Shown in pieces: positions 10,303 through 20,230 of a DNA stretch of 64,000 nt (positions are counted from its first letter, which is position 1; each line of letters begins with the position of its first letter). The position numbers and the translations under genes are program-made. Source of the stretch: Phymatolithon calcareum (lineage: Eukaryota > Rhodophyta > Florideophyceae > Hapalidiales); contig OZ345363.1 of NCBI GenBank assembly GCA_977006965.1, positions 1,054,001-1,118,000 of the forward strand, given 5' to 3'. The notes beneath the pieces are model-generated. The model did no database searches, was not told the DNA's origin, and saw only the letters and a list, made by a program, of their open reading frames with translations.

Positions 10303-11817
10303 TTATTCCTTGAGTTCCTCGTTCTCGTCCGGGTTTGAAAACATGGAGGTAGCTAGACCTTGTCTTCGACCTGCTGGGGCCTCGTTCGGGTTGTATCGTT
10401 TAAACGTGAAGCCGATAAACTCCTCCGCCGCGGGGTCTCGCAGGTATGTTGGACGAGCAATACTCTCCGCGGCATTACCGCGATTCGGAATTGGTTGGTA
10501 ATCCTCGAAGTAGCGCACGTCGGTGGGGCCGCGGAGGTCGGGGATGAACGGCGGTTTCGTGCTGTGAAGATTGTCCCAATCGATACCCTCGAAAAATGGA
10601 TGGTCCTTGAAATCATCTATTCCTTTCTTCGCACCTAGTCGATACTCTGGGTCGCATAGTAGAGACTGAATCAAGTTCTTCGCCGCCCAACCTACCTTCG
10701 CCTCTGGGGGAAATTTGAGCGTCTCCCGCCAACTGAGGATTTTGCGGCATGTTCGCAGTGCATCTTCGGCATAGAAAGGTGGATATCCCACCAGCATTTC
10801 GTAGAGCACTACCCCAAGGCTCCAATAATCACACTCCTTATTGTAACCGCGCTTCATGAGTACCTCGCATGAGATATAGTCGGGTCTGAGCGGAGAAAAG
10901 TGGTTAGAATGGTTCCGGCCGGTCAGAAGTAGAGTGTACGAGATAGGACAGCCTAAAAAGAAAAAAATGACTTACGTTCCAACTGTTGAAAATGCCTGCT
11001 TTCGAGCGTTCTTCTTCCATGCCGCTGCGCGCTCGTTCCTACTCAGCCCGCTCAGTTGACTTCGTCCATCCGCCTCGCCACTCGTATGCGAGGTAGTCGG
11101 AAGCGAGTCCATATCGACGGTGAAGCTCTTACATAATCCAAAATCAGACAACTTCAAATGCCCGTTCTTATCGATAAGCAAATTGTCCGGCTTCACATCT
11201 CGATGAATGAACCCCAGCTTGTGGATAGTATCGATTGCGACAACCATCTCCGCAACATAGAACCGGCTCTCCTCCTCAGTTAGCGTGTCACGCGCAATGA
11301 GCAGTGTCATGAGATCGCCACCTGCAAGATACTCCATGACAAGATAGAGATAGTCGTTGCTCTGGAAGGCAAAGCACAAGTTGCAAACGAAAGGATGGTC
11401 GGCGGCAACAAGAACGTGGCGTTCGCTCCATGCATGAGTGACATGTTCCTTCCGCAACATGTCTGCCTTACGAAGCTTTTTCATGGCGTAATACTCCCCC
11501 GACCCGCGGTGTCGCACCAAAATTACCTCGCCAAATGCGCCACGCCCGATGATACTGATGCTCTCAAAGTCGGCCTCGGACATGGGACGGCGGCGCGCAC
11601 GCAGAAAGGCCATCTCCTGTGCCAGATGTTCTTTCCTGAGTTTGTTTTTCTCCACATCTGGCGCGTCCATGGCCGCCAACTTCGCCTCCAGCTCTGCTCG
11701 TCGCGCCGCAGACTCTTCGCGCTCGCGCTGCAGACCCTTGTAAAGATTTTCGATCTTCTTCTTAGCAAGCTCAGCACGTGAAGTTGGTCGTCCCATGGCT
11801 GAGACACCACTTTCCAT
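10303..11817 (-). CDS. NDR/LATS-family AGC protein kinase
   Basis: Exons 11817-10976 and 10885-10303 on the minus strand, joined over a 90-base GT-AG intron, give 474 residues. The intron falls inside the conserved GTPDY of the activation loop. Residues 10-75 form the basic helical N-terminal region that binds MOB coactivators in NDR kinases. The kinase domain carries GRGAFGEV (91-98), Lys113 (AMKK), HRDVKPDN (205-212) and DFG (225-227). An insert at about 231-270 ends in basic residues before Ser277 in AFSTVGT, the NDR autophosphorylation site and auto-inhibitory segment. The C-terminal hydrophobic motif FTFKRY (440-445, Thr441) is diagnostic of NDR/LATS. Family members act in Hippo-like control of growth, polarity and division. 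One oddity: the usual APE reads SCE here. Start chosen at the first ATG; Met8 is a possible alternative. Confidence 0.93.
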
Positions 11818-12088
11818 TATGGACCTTACGAGAAGAACGCAGGAGAAGCTGGAAGGATTGAGAGTTAAATACAGAGGCTGTCAGCTGACTGACAAGCTGG
11901 CCTCAACGAAACGATCGGGACAGGCTAGTGCGGCACTGGCTACAAATAGCAATCTGTATGCCAATGGCGGGACACGTATTTTGAAGGAAACGGTTAATCT
12001 GTTTGTCGAATTTCTATTGGCTAGTAGGATTGTCAATATGAATCTGACGTACTGTACAATCAATGCCTATAAAAATTGTCATACTGAT

Positions 12089-12130
12089 TGTTTTCAATAA
12101 TATTATTGAAAACATACTGCACAGTATGAT
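12089..12130. repeat. Two adjacent perfect palindromes
   Basis: Bases 12089-12114 form a perfect 26-base palindrome (half site TGTTTTCAATAAT). It is followed at once by CATACTG-CA-CAGTATG (12113-12128). A related phrase, GTCATACTG, occurs just upstream near 12079. This suggests a small fold-back or MITE-like element about 270 bases upstream of the kinase gene's start. Not annotated as regulatory because nothing ties it to a gene. Confidence 0.7.
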
Positions 12131-12397
12131 ACCCCACCCTCAGAAAGCCCAGTCCTTGCTGTCGATCGCTTCTATCATTATGATAGTAAATTTACAGTCA
12201 ACCCCCCCTTAACTGCAACGCTTCGGGACAAGTATTAGAGATTTGCTTCTTAGAGTTTGATAGATATCAATAATTGAAGTCGACCATGCGGATCCTATTA
12301 TAAATTTTGCTGCGCAATATATTGCTGAGCTGATTTTGAATGCTTTGAGCTGATCAGAACGGAAGTTGATGCACCACCGGACCGACCCCTCTCCGTC

Positions 12398-12690
12398 ATG
12401 TTCGACGCGCACAGTAGATCGAAAGAGCGCTACCAGTTCATATCAGACGTTTGGGGGAGCATCTCTATCGAGCCAAGAGGAATGCCACACAATCAAAACG
12501 TCAAAAACCGAGATATACTCTCGAACGACATCTCGAAGGGGGGAAATCATTTGCACTTCCACTGCCACACAGAATGTTTCGGCCCTAGGCCCGTGGATGT
12601 CGGAGCCAGAGAGTTTGTCCGTTCCCAAGTCGTCTCCGCGCCGAAGCACCATGGGCAGGTTTACCGACGTCCCCTGTCAACAAAGTAGAC
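12398..12690 (+). pseudogene. Coding remnant, repeat pair with 23060-23330
   Basis: The end of this open frame reads FVRSQVVSAPKHHGQV, matching FATSRVVSAPKPHGRV encoded near 23275-23320. Upstream, DISKGG here pairs with EISRGK there. DNA around the shared part is also similar (CGCCGAAGC, CCATGGGC). The source protein was not recognised; it is probably a fragment of a dispersed coding repeat. Confidence 0.5.
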
Positions 12691-13110
12691 ATACCGACTC
12701 CCCGGATCGAACAGTCAAAGGCCGTCCAAAACATGAGGTATAAATGATTTGTTCTTCAGATACTATATCCTGCCTGTGAGTCAACTTTCGGATTCTATGC
12801 TTTTCGTAACAGGCATAATCAAGGAAACAAGAACAGTTAACAAGAAAGAAAGGGTTCGACATATGGAAACACTCTTCAGGTCAGACACCAAAAAATTGTC
12901 GTGTCCGTCTGCAAACACAATATTAAACGGAAGATTTCCGTTTCCCGAAAGACGGGGAATTACTCCCACTCCAGCATGTGCATTTTTGTGGACCATAGTT
13001 GTATCTCGAGCTCCGATAAATGGATTGCACGAATTGATCACTCTGCCGTGTACATCTTAGACCCTTAGTCGAGAAGCTATTGTTGCCTGGTACCCTATTA
13101 AGAATACCAG

Positions 13111-13405
13111 CCACCTGTGGTATAGTGGTAAAACTGCCTCCGCGCACCTGTGCGCATATTTCGGTATGATACAGGCAGGAATGTTGAGGTCGCCGGTTCG
13201 AGTCCTGTCACAAGCAAGAATTGAATTAACGTTCCGCAAAGGGCACACGGATGTCGCCGTGGAGTGGTGTGCAGCAGTACTAGCGCGAAGCAGATACGCG
13301 AGTACCAGGAATGGATCCATATCAGGAGCATTTAGAGGACCCCTAGATGTTGAATAATGTACACTTTGTGTAATTCGAATAACCTGCAATAAACAAACAA
13401 ACAAA
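13111..13405 (+). mobile_element. tRNA-derived SINE, copy 2 (most complete)
   Basis: A 295-base insertion with a perfect 10-base target-site duplication, AGAATACCAG, at 13101-13110 and 13406-13415. The head is tRNA-like: an A-box-like TGGTATAGTGGT at 13118-13129 and a B box GGTTCGAGTCC about 70 bases on. A non-tRNA body follows and then the tail TGCAATAAACAAACAAAC. Box spacing is as in internal RNA polymerase III promoters. The minus strand gives open frames containing CDRTRTGDLNIP, a common artefact of translating tRNA-like DNA, not a gene. Confidence 0.9.
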
Positions 13406-14038
13406 AGAATACCAGGACAATAATTTCCTGGTAATTTTACTATTCTAGGGCAGGTCCCTAGTGTCTAGAAAAGAGTATATAAGGGGGTCAAGTCAAGAAT
13501 CCGAAAGAGCGCAACGTCCCCAAGTTGCAAGCACAGCAATAATATACTCCAAAGGAACTAAAATTTAAAAAGACTCTGTCACTTGACGTTCAAAACACCA
13601 TGGTTTATAAACTCGATTTGAGTAAAATGGAGCTTTCCGCGCAGCTTCATTCTGTAGAGTGGAACTTTTCGGAAAGCTCTTCTATTTGACCCCCGCCGGA
13701 CATATTTTTCTATCCCCTGTTGAAATTTCGCACTTGTCAAATGCACCGCGGTGCGGTATAAAAAATGCGTGTTGCTTCTAAGAATTTTTTTGGATATTTC
13801 ACAAATATCCGAAAAGCATTAATATCGTTTATTTGATCGTTTTTCGATTTTCTTATTTTGAGATACTGTATAATTTTCCAGTATTCCACTTCGCGTGCAG
13901 CAACTACCCCCAATGGGACCGCTCCAATAGTTTTGTGCCAGCGCCGCCGCGAACTTACTGCATGCCACAAACAGCGCGTCCACCCCCCCACCTTTTGCAA
14001 GATACGATTTACTGCCACGGACGTGAGCAGTCGCCGCA

Positions 14039-15136
14039 ATGTCCGATGAGGATGCCTACGCCCGCGCCCTCGGGCGCATCGCCTGCGCCCAAATAGTGTA
14101 CGCGACATCCGAGCGACTCTACGAGCGCAATGCTCACCAAGCCTCTGCTGCTGCGTCGACGAGCACAACTGCAAAGGGCAAGCCGAAGAAACCACTGACT
14201 GCCTCGACCGTGTCGGCCACAACCGCCGTTGCTGACGCATTCTCCGAACTTCTCGGCTCCTTCGTCGCAAATCTCGGCGTCCGTGCGCACACCCGTGCCG
14301 AACTTGCCGGACGCACTCGGGGCACTCTTCCCGATGTGCTTGCCGCAATCAATGAAGCTGCCCGTACGACGCGCACCAATACGCGCGACCTTGCGCAATA
14401 CGCTCAGTACGAGGCTGTGTCCTTTCCGCGGAACGTTCCGGCTTTCCCTGCGCTGCCACGCGCGCCGGGCACGGGGCGAAAACGCCCTCGCAACGAGGGG
14501 GATAAACCGTTGTCGGGTGGTGAGTCTTGGATGCCGCTGCTGCCCCCGGCACATACATATGTGTCGACGAAAGTGCCGGCGAAAGATGCGGCAAAGAGAC
14601 CGAAGCGCGCGGACGTTTGCGAGCAACGTCGTCAGGTGGAGAAGAGTCTTGCGAGACTTAAGGATGCACGGGCACAGCCGCCGAAAGAGGTTGCGCATAA
14701 TCCGTTTTTGAAACCGCCGAAGATTGGAAAGGGAGTTTCGGCTGTGGACGAAGGTCGAAACTCGGAACCGAGACCTCCACCGGAGCCTGTGGCGGAGGAT
14801 CAGCGAGACATGAGAGATTCGAACTTTGGCGGGAGAAGTGGATCAGGTGAGTCTGAGGCGAAGAAGGCACGCGTGGAGCGCATTCTCGCGGACTCAGGTG
14901 GATATTCAGGCGCAGATAACGCTGGCCTTGTAGGAACAGATAAGGGCAAGGCGGGGACTAAGGGGGCAGGAAATGGTAAGAATGGAAATGGAAAGCATGG
15001 AAGTGGGAAGAACGCGGCGAAGAGCAGTGGAGGAAATGGGAAGAGTAACGTGAAGAGTAATGGGAAAGGTGGCAGCAAGGGTGGGGCACCGAAGATTCCT
15101 GAGATGCTTGTCCCGCTCTCGGCACCGAAGAAGTAA
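14039..15136 (+). CDS. TAF8: TFIID subunit TAF8
   Basis: A single-exon gene of 365 residues. Residues 5-110 match a bromo-associated histone fold (YARALGRIACAQIVY, then VADAFSELLGSFVANLG, then LPDVLAAINE), the fold TAF8 uses to pair with TAF10. A low-complexity insert (about 34-60) separates the first helix from the rest. FPALP (136-140) and WMPLLPPAHTYVST (164-177) match the TAF8 C-terminal motif, which in the family contacts TAF2. The tail (about 295-348) is a Gly/Asn/Lys/Ser repeat. TAF8 nucleates part of the TFIID general transcription factor in the nucleus. The combination of histone fold and HTY motif makes the assignment firm; the basic tail is unusual. It is convergent with the membrane-protein gene downstream (403 bases apart). 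Confidence 0.85.
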   Translation: MSDEDAYARALGRIACAQIVYATSERLYERNAHQASAAASTSTTAKGKPKKPLTASTVSATTAVADAFSELLGSFVANLGVRAHTRAELAGRTRGTLPDVLAAINEAARTTRTNTRDLAQYAQYEAVSFPRNVPAFPALPRAPGTGRKRPRNEGDKPLSGGESWMPLLPPAHTYVSTKVPAKDAAKRPKRADVCEQRRQVEKSLARLKDARAQPPKEVAHNPFLKPPKIGKGVSAVDEGRNSEPRPPPEPVAEDQRDMRDSNFGGRSGSGESEAKKARVERILADSGGYSGADNAGLVGTDKGKAGTKGAGNGKNGNGKHGSGKNAAKSSGGNGKSNVKSNGKGGSKGGAPKIPEMLVPLSAPKK

Positions 15137-15539
15137 GCAATTGTCTTAACTATCCCTTGCATTTTGTAGGTTTCAAGTTCTCAAGAGCAAGGATATCATT
15201 TGTGAAGCAATTGGATGTTCTGCTCCATCCACGCAGGTGATGTCGTGAAGATGGAGGAATAAGCTATGCTATGCCGTTCACAGTGGTCGTCACCACGGGA
15301 CGGTTATTTTACGAAAAACAAAAAACTGTATTGGGATTGAGGTTCTGACCCACAATTTGGCGGATCATGTGGCGGATGGGAACTATATCCGAGGGCAGTG
15401 ACAAGCAAACAAGTTAGTGCATAAGTGAGACTAATTAAATATTTTATTTTAAGCGCGACAAGCTCCTCCGCGCACCGCCTGCCCTGTAAAATGTTGACGG
15501 TCTCGCTCGTACGGGAGATTTCGTAGGCCACAGCCCACC
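15137..15539. other. Convergent intergenic gap
   Basis: This 403-base gap separates two genes that end towards each other. It should hold both 3' untranslated regions. No gene or conserved element was seen. Confidence 0.5.
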
Positions 15540-16577
15540 CTAAGCTGCACCTGAGACGGATACATTCCTTTCGTTTGCACACCCAACCTTCGCACGGATA
15601 TCGAGCGCAAGGACGACAAGAAAGAAGGAGAAGAAGACAGTTGCAGAATACTCCGCAAAAGCCAACGTGGCCAATAAACCAAGTTTGATTAGTCTTCTTC
15701 TCGAGATGGAGAAGTTTTTTAAGGCAAACCAAAGGCCAAGAATCTTGATGACGCAAACGGCCTGCCCAGTTACGCAAAGCGCACGCATATTGCCTCGCAG
15801 CCACTGTCCTGATGCACGGGCCCAGGAGGGAAGCCAGACCGCGTCGAGAAGCTCGCGCACGGGGTCTTCATCGACGCCAGACGATGCAGTCGACACGGGG
15901 AGCGACTGCAACAGGTAGAAGTACCACGTGAGGACCAGGCTACTGCACACCCAGTATACCAGAAGCGCGTTGTAAACGAGTTGGCGACGAAGCCACTCCA
16001 AGGAGATGCGAACTATGGGCCACCAAATGCTCCGCCGCAAACCTCCTACATGCAAAACGCCAAGCTGAAGGGCTATTGTCAGCGCACCAAGCAAGAACAC
16101 TATGAGAAGAAATAGTGCGGAACGCGTATTCACGCGTGAAATACGGCGGCGAGACGCTACAGAAGGCCCGCTGTCTCGCGACGTGCGTCGAGGCGTTATT
16201 TTCAACGTTGCTTTCGGCGTCGACGGCATATTCGCTATCAACGAAGGTGCGAGCGCGGCACGACGCGCGATGCGCAATTCGCGTGCATGAAGCAAACAGG
16301 CGGTGAGAGTCGCGAGTAACAGTGGAGATGCAAGGCCGAAAGAGAGACGGAGTATATGCCGCTCTGGACTGTGTGCGACTATGTCCGAAAATAGCGGTAT
16401 AATATATGGACGCGGCGGTCGCAGCACTATGGATAGTGTGCCCGCAACACAAGTGCCGAAGAAGAGAGTGCACGCAGTGAGAATCGGCAGTTTCCATAAA
16501 TGCACGCAGAACCAACCCATGGAGCGCGCCGGCGATGCTGTGCCGCCGGTCGACCCCGCTGAGCGATTTGCGCGCAT
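15540..16577 (-). CDS. FRAG1/DRAM-like multi-pass membrane protein (paralog A)
   Basis: 345 residues from the first in-frame ATG at 16577; the open frame extends 12 codons further up without an ATG. About six hydrophobic segments: 30-52, 76-97, 152-174, 203-224, 264-285 and 297-325. The motif RPPRPYIIPLFSD...SPER (53-73) matches the P-x-(I/F)SD-x-PE signature of the FRAG1/DRAM/Sfk1 superfamily and is shared with the protein at 31030-31821 (RPIRPRVLPFYSD...DPER). Animal DRAMs are lysosomal and promote autophagy; PGAP2/CWH43 relatives act on GPI-anchor lipids; the role here is unknown. A basic loop rich in Ser, Arg and Thr at 118-150 separates the first and second halves. The gene is divergent from the PSB33-like gene (583 bases between starts). 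Confidence 0.7.
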   Translation of the reverse strand: MRANRSAGSTGGTASPARSMGWFCVHLWKLPILTACTLFFGTCVAGTLSIVLRPPRPYIIPLFSDIVAHSPERHILRLSFGLASPLLLATLTACLLHARELRIARRAALAPSLIANMPSTPKATLKITPRRTSRDSGPSVASRRRISRVNTRSALFLLIVFLLGALTIALQLGVLHVGGLRRSIWWPIVRISLEWLRRQLVYNALLVYWVCSSLVLTWYFYLLQSLPVSTASSGVDEDPVRELLDAVWLPSWARASGQWLRGNMRALCVTGQAVCVIKILGLWFALKNFSISRRRLIKLGLLATLAFAEYSATVFFSFFLVVLALDIRAKVGCANERNVSVSGAA

Positions 16578-17160
16578 CAATGGCGCGTTCTCTCCGGCGC
16601 GCCGGTACGCCACATGGGGTACACTTCAGGACGGGTAGGTTCGTCAAGATGAAAACCAAAATATGCGGGAGTGTTGCGCACGTAGGCGGGCGCAGAAGTC
16701 CCGCGCAGGCAGGCCCGCTACATGACGTCCGGCAAGGTGCAGCGTTTTTCGACAGGCATGCACGGAAGCGCGGAGAGGAATTCTTCTGTACAGTTCAATG
16801 CAAGGTGGGGAAAATATAAAACATTTCGACGATTTTGATTTTTTGTCCAATGTCTGCGAAATATCCGTAAACGTGTGCGACGTGTTGGGTGGCGAAGTAA
16901 TGGACGTGGAGGATGTGAAAAAGTGATAAATTTGGGCGTTTTTGAGAGCTCAAGTTGCGCCTCGCGAGGTCAAATCACGGGGTTTGACGCTCGCCATCTC
17001 GTCTGATCTCTCTTGGACAAGCATCCAATAGCCAGGAATTCGAACACCACCGGTTGTAATAATTATATCATCAACTAACCACCCGACGAAGAGCTTTGGC
17101 AGCCATCCGCCCACATCCGCTTACCGTCTTCTGCGTCGACGCATACTCTGGTCGAGAGCA
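16578..17160. promoter_or_regulatory. Probable shared divergent promoter region
   Basis: The 583 bases lie between the start codons of two genes transcribed away from each other, so both promoters must lie here. AT-rich stretches occur at 16800-16875 and 17055-17075. No TATA box or known factor site can be defended by eye. Confidence 0.4.
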
Positions 17161-17900
17161 ATGTCGGCTTTTGTGCCGGTGTCGTCGTTTGCAGGGGCCC
17201 GTCCCCATGCGGGAGCAAAGTCAGAGGCTGTGTGCGGTGCGCCGCCTGCAACCGCGACGCCAATGAGAAATGCACGTCGCGTTGCAAAGAATGCACAGCG
17301 TGCGAATACACGTATGGCGGCCGTGGAAGAGGACCTCGCCTGGGTCGATGCCATTTCTATTGCGGATATCGAACCCGGAAAGTCGCGAGCGCAGATCTTG
17401 GCTGGACTTGATATTCTCATTGTGTGCGCTAACGACGGACAGGTGTATGCTATGAGTAATAAGGGGACTCCACTTGGTGTGCCCATTGCTGGCGGACAGA
17501 CACTTGACATTGATGTAAGTGACTCGCGTTACAATTCTGGAGTGCTATTTTAATTTGCATCCTCCTCTTGCGTCTTCTGTCTGGATCGATATTGACATAT
17601 TTGTTGTTTTTGCGATTACAGGGCGTGTCGTATCTGAAATGCCCCCAGTACGGAACGCTGTTCAATCTCGCCACGGGCGAGGTGAAAGATAAGGACAGTT
17701 GGTTGGTTTCCCCGCCGCTCGTGAAGAATATTCTCAGACTACTGTTCCCAGACCCTATTCCGCTGCAGGTTTACCCCGTGAGGCAGGAGGGTGATATGCT
17801 GCAAGTGCTGCTTAACGTCAATGCGCGCGCGATGTACGAGCAGAAATACTGGAAGGGTATTCTCGATGCGACGGGAAAGGCCGATGGGGGATATTATTGA
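17161..17900 (+). CDS. PSB33-like plastid protein with a degenerate Rieske fold
   Basis: Exons 17161-17514 and 17622-17900, phase 0, over a 107-base intron (GTAAGT...TACAG), give 210 residues. Residues 1-55 look like a plastid transit peptide. Residues 60-140 match a Rieske-type domain, but the ligand motifs are altered. C-x-H-x-G-x-P-L reads SNKGTPL (99-105), and C-P-x-H-G reads CPQYG (125-129), leaving one of four [2Fe-2S] ligands. So no Rieske cluster is expected. Plant PSB33/TEF5 is a thylakoid Rieske-like protein that lacks cluster ligands and supports photosystem II, which makes it the best match. The C-terminal half continues with PLVKNILRLLFPDPIPLQVYPV. A clear C-terminal membrane helix, expected for PSB33, is not obvious here. 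It shares a divergent promoter region with the FRAG1-like gene. Confidence 0.7.
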
Positions 17901-20230
17901 GCTAGTTGGACCGTGGTGCGGCTCATGGCTATTTGAAGCGCGACTGCATGCAATTCACAGACGTTTCGCTTCTACAGTAGTAGTTTTTCTATTTGTGTAA
18001 ACGACGAATTCCAACTCTTGATTTTTGACCGACCGCTGCCGATGCCCACAACTCGAGGAATGGAGCGCATCAACGGCATATGGCAAATCACGACAACTGC
18101 TTCTCAATGCCGTGGTGTGCACATTGAAGCGAGGCTATAGTCTGCTACCGAACGGGCGAACCACTCTCAGAACAGCGTGGGAGAGCGAAATGGGCGCTCG
18201 CTCTCTAAGCGGCCTGGCGTCTTCCCAAAAGTTGTTTAAAGCGGAAGCCATAGCCTTCAGTTTCAAGAACTGCGGCTTTCGGAGTGTGCTCGGATGTCTA
18301 ACGATCCTTGTGGAATTATTGTACCGTCGTTCTGAAATTTTCGAATTGCTAGAATGAATCAATTGACATGCATTGATGTGACCTGAGTAGTCATCTGCAT
18401 GCGAGCTTTAACCGTAACACTGTGTACACGGGGCACAACTCTGTGTTACATGGTAAACATTTGCTTCCGTGTATACGATCTCTATTCCCCAGCCATGGAG
18501 ACCGACAGTTCCTTCTGTGTTGGTGAAATCAATCTCACATGGCACAGTTTAACCTGCAGATTGTTGTTGCAGTGCATGAAGCCACACGCTACGAACACTG
18601 TGGCAAGTAGAACACTCTGACGCTTGGAGTCAGCGTTTCATAAAGAAGGCCGCCAGGATAAGTATACGGTGCAAATGATCATGTTCTACCCCACATGCTT
18701 TTTCGGCGTAAAGCATATCCGGTGGCAAACACTTTAGCGCGATGAGACGTCGGTTGCCGAAGGGGCTGGACAACTGCCCAGAAGTATCACTCCAGTTTTT
18801 GACTCGGGTAGATATTGGGCTATCGCGATTCATTTTTGACTTTTCGCGGACCATGGCGGGACAAGAAGGGGATTGCAAAATTGGGACGCCACCGCTTGGT
18901 GTAACCATTTTCAACATTCTAACTACAAATGTGTAATAGTTTGCGTGCAATTTCACATTATTCCGGAGCAATGAGCTAGTCCTGGAGTTCTGGCGTAGCG
19001 ATTAATGTCCATAGATATATGGCGCTCCGCCTGAACTGTGCAACAAAAGCCCACGGATTGTCCACTGTGGCAGTATTCTTCTGGATGTTGCTCTGGAAGC
19101 TGGGGTTGGTCCTCTAGTTTTTCACAGATTTGTCGTTGACATAATTCTGGAAGCGACACAGCCGAAGGCAGAAATGAGTCATCTGCTGTGGGAAACACAA
19201 ATCCTTGTGATGCTCTCCAATTGTTCATCGACCTCAGAAGAGTGGCAATCTTTAGTCCCCTTGAGGTAGTCTACCTTTGACCGTCATGCAGATCCTTAGT
19301 CCTTTTCGTCCCTCTCAATTAGTGTGTTAAAAATTCAAAACTTGAAAACATTTTTTAAATATTTTAAAAAATATTTTCCCGGTTTCGAATTCAGATTTTG
19401 CAGCAATATGATAGCATTCCACGTGTTTTTGGAAAACTATGTCAGGTTGATAGAGTTTATGTTCGTGCGTACAATTTACAGTCAATTGACTGCTTAAGCG
19501 GGCGATGCAGTTGGGACTGCAGACTCCCTTTCACAAAACGACATAATCAAAAGCGCTGTCTGGTGTGGGCCAGCCGTTTCCTTCAAGGGGCGGCTGTGGA
19601 ATCCGACCGGCGTCCACTTTTGAAAAGGCCGATCCAAAAATAAAATTATTTCGAAAAAGCAAAAACATGAACTCAACAATTACGCTCGTTTATGTTACAG
19701 TATACGTGCACGCACACCTTCTTTCATGATTTCAATTATTTCCGAAATTTGCACCGCCAATCATCAAGGGTACACATGACTGTAAGGCTGTAAATTTGTA
19801 CCCGAATCATATCGCACCATGTACGTACGGAGTGAAAAAAGGGAATTCCACCGGAATTGCGTACAATTGGGGCCAACCGGCGATGTACACGTGAGAGACA
19901 GAGCGCATAATTTGCCTACCTGCAGCAACGCATGCGGGTGAAAATTTTGAAAAAAAACGAGGCTGCGGCTTTGCGCCATCGCGTCCAACATTCGCGACAA
20001 ACCCTACGGGTGAAAAGAAGTTGCTCCATTCTTCGCGTCGACTCGACGCCATCGTCGCAACTGCACCATCATCTCCGTCGCATCCGTCAGACTGCATCCG
20101 TCTGATCCAACACGTACATCTGCGTCGTCCAAATTGTTCATCTTCCCAAGCGTACCGCGCCACCGTTGCGACATCCACTCGCTCACCGCGGCCCCGGGTT
20201 CCCGGGACACCCGGCAAAACTGGGACAGCA
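17901..20230. other. Intergenic DNA, no gene seen
   Basis: Open frames here are short, overlap on both strands and resemble no family. An AT-rich block with repeated TTTAAAAAATATTTT-like words lies at 19330-19380. The last 200 bases are GC-richer and lead into the SDR gene. Confidence 0.45.

Noticed and set aside
11795-12100. 101-codon plus-strand frame with an ATG
   Set aside because: Its first part is antisense to the kinase's N-terminus and the rest runs into palindromic AT-rich DNA.
13118-13210. Possible free-standing tRNA gene
   Set aside because: A and B boxes are present, but the sequence does not form a complete acceptor stem by eye, and it lies inside a 295-base unit bounded by target-site duplications. 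It is a SINE head.
13440-13560. LTR-like promoter (GTATATAAGGGGG)
   Set aside because: A TATA-like box is present, but no paired LTR, primer binding site or polymerase was found nearby.
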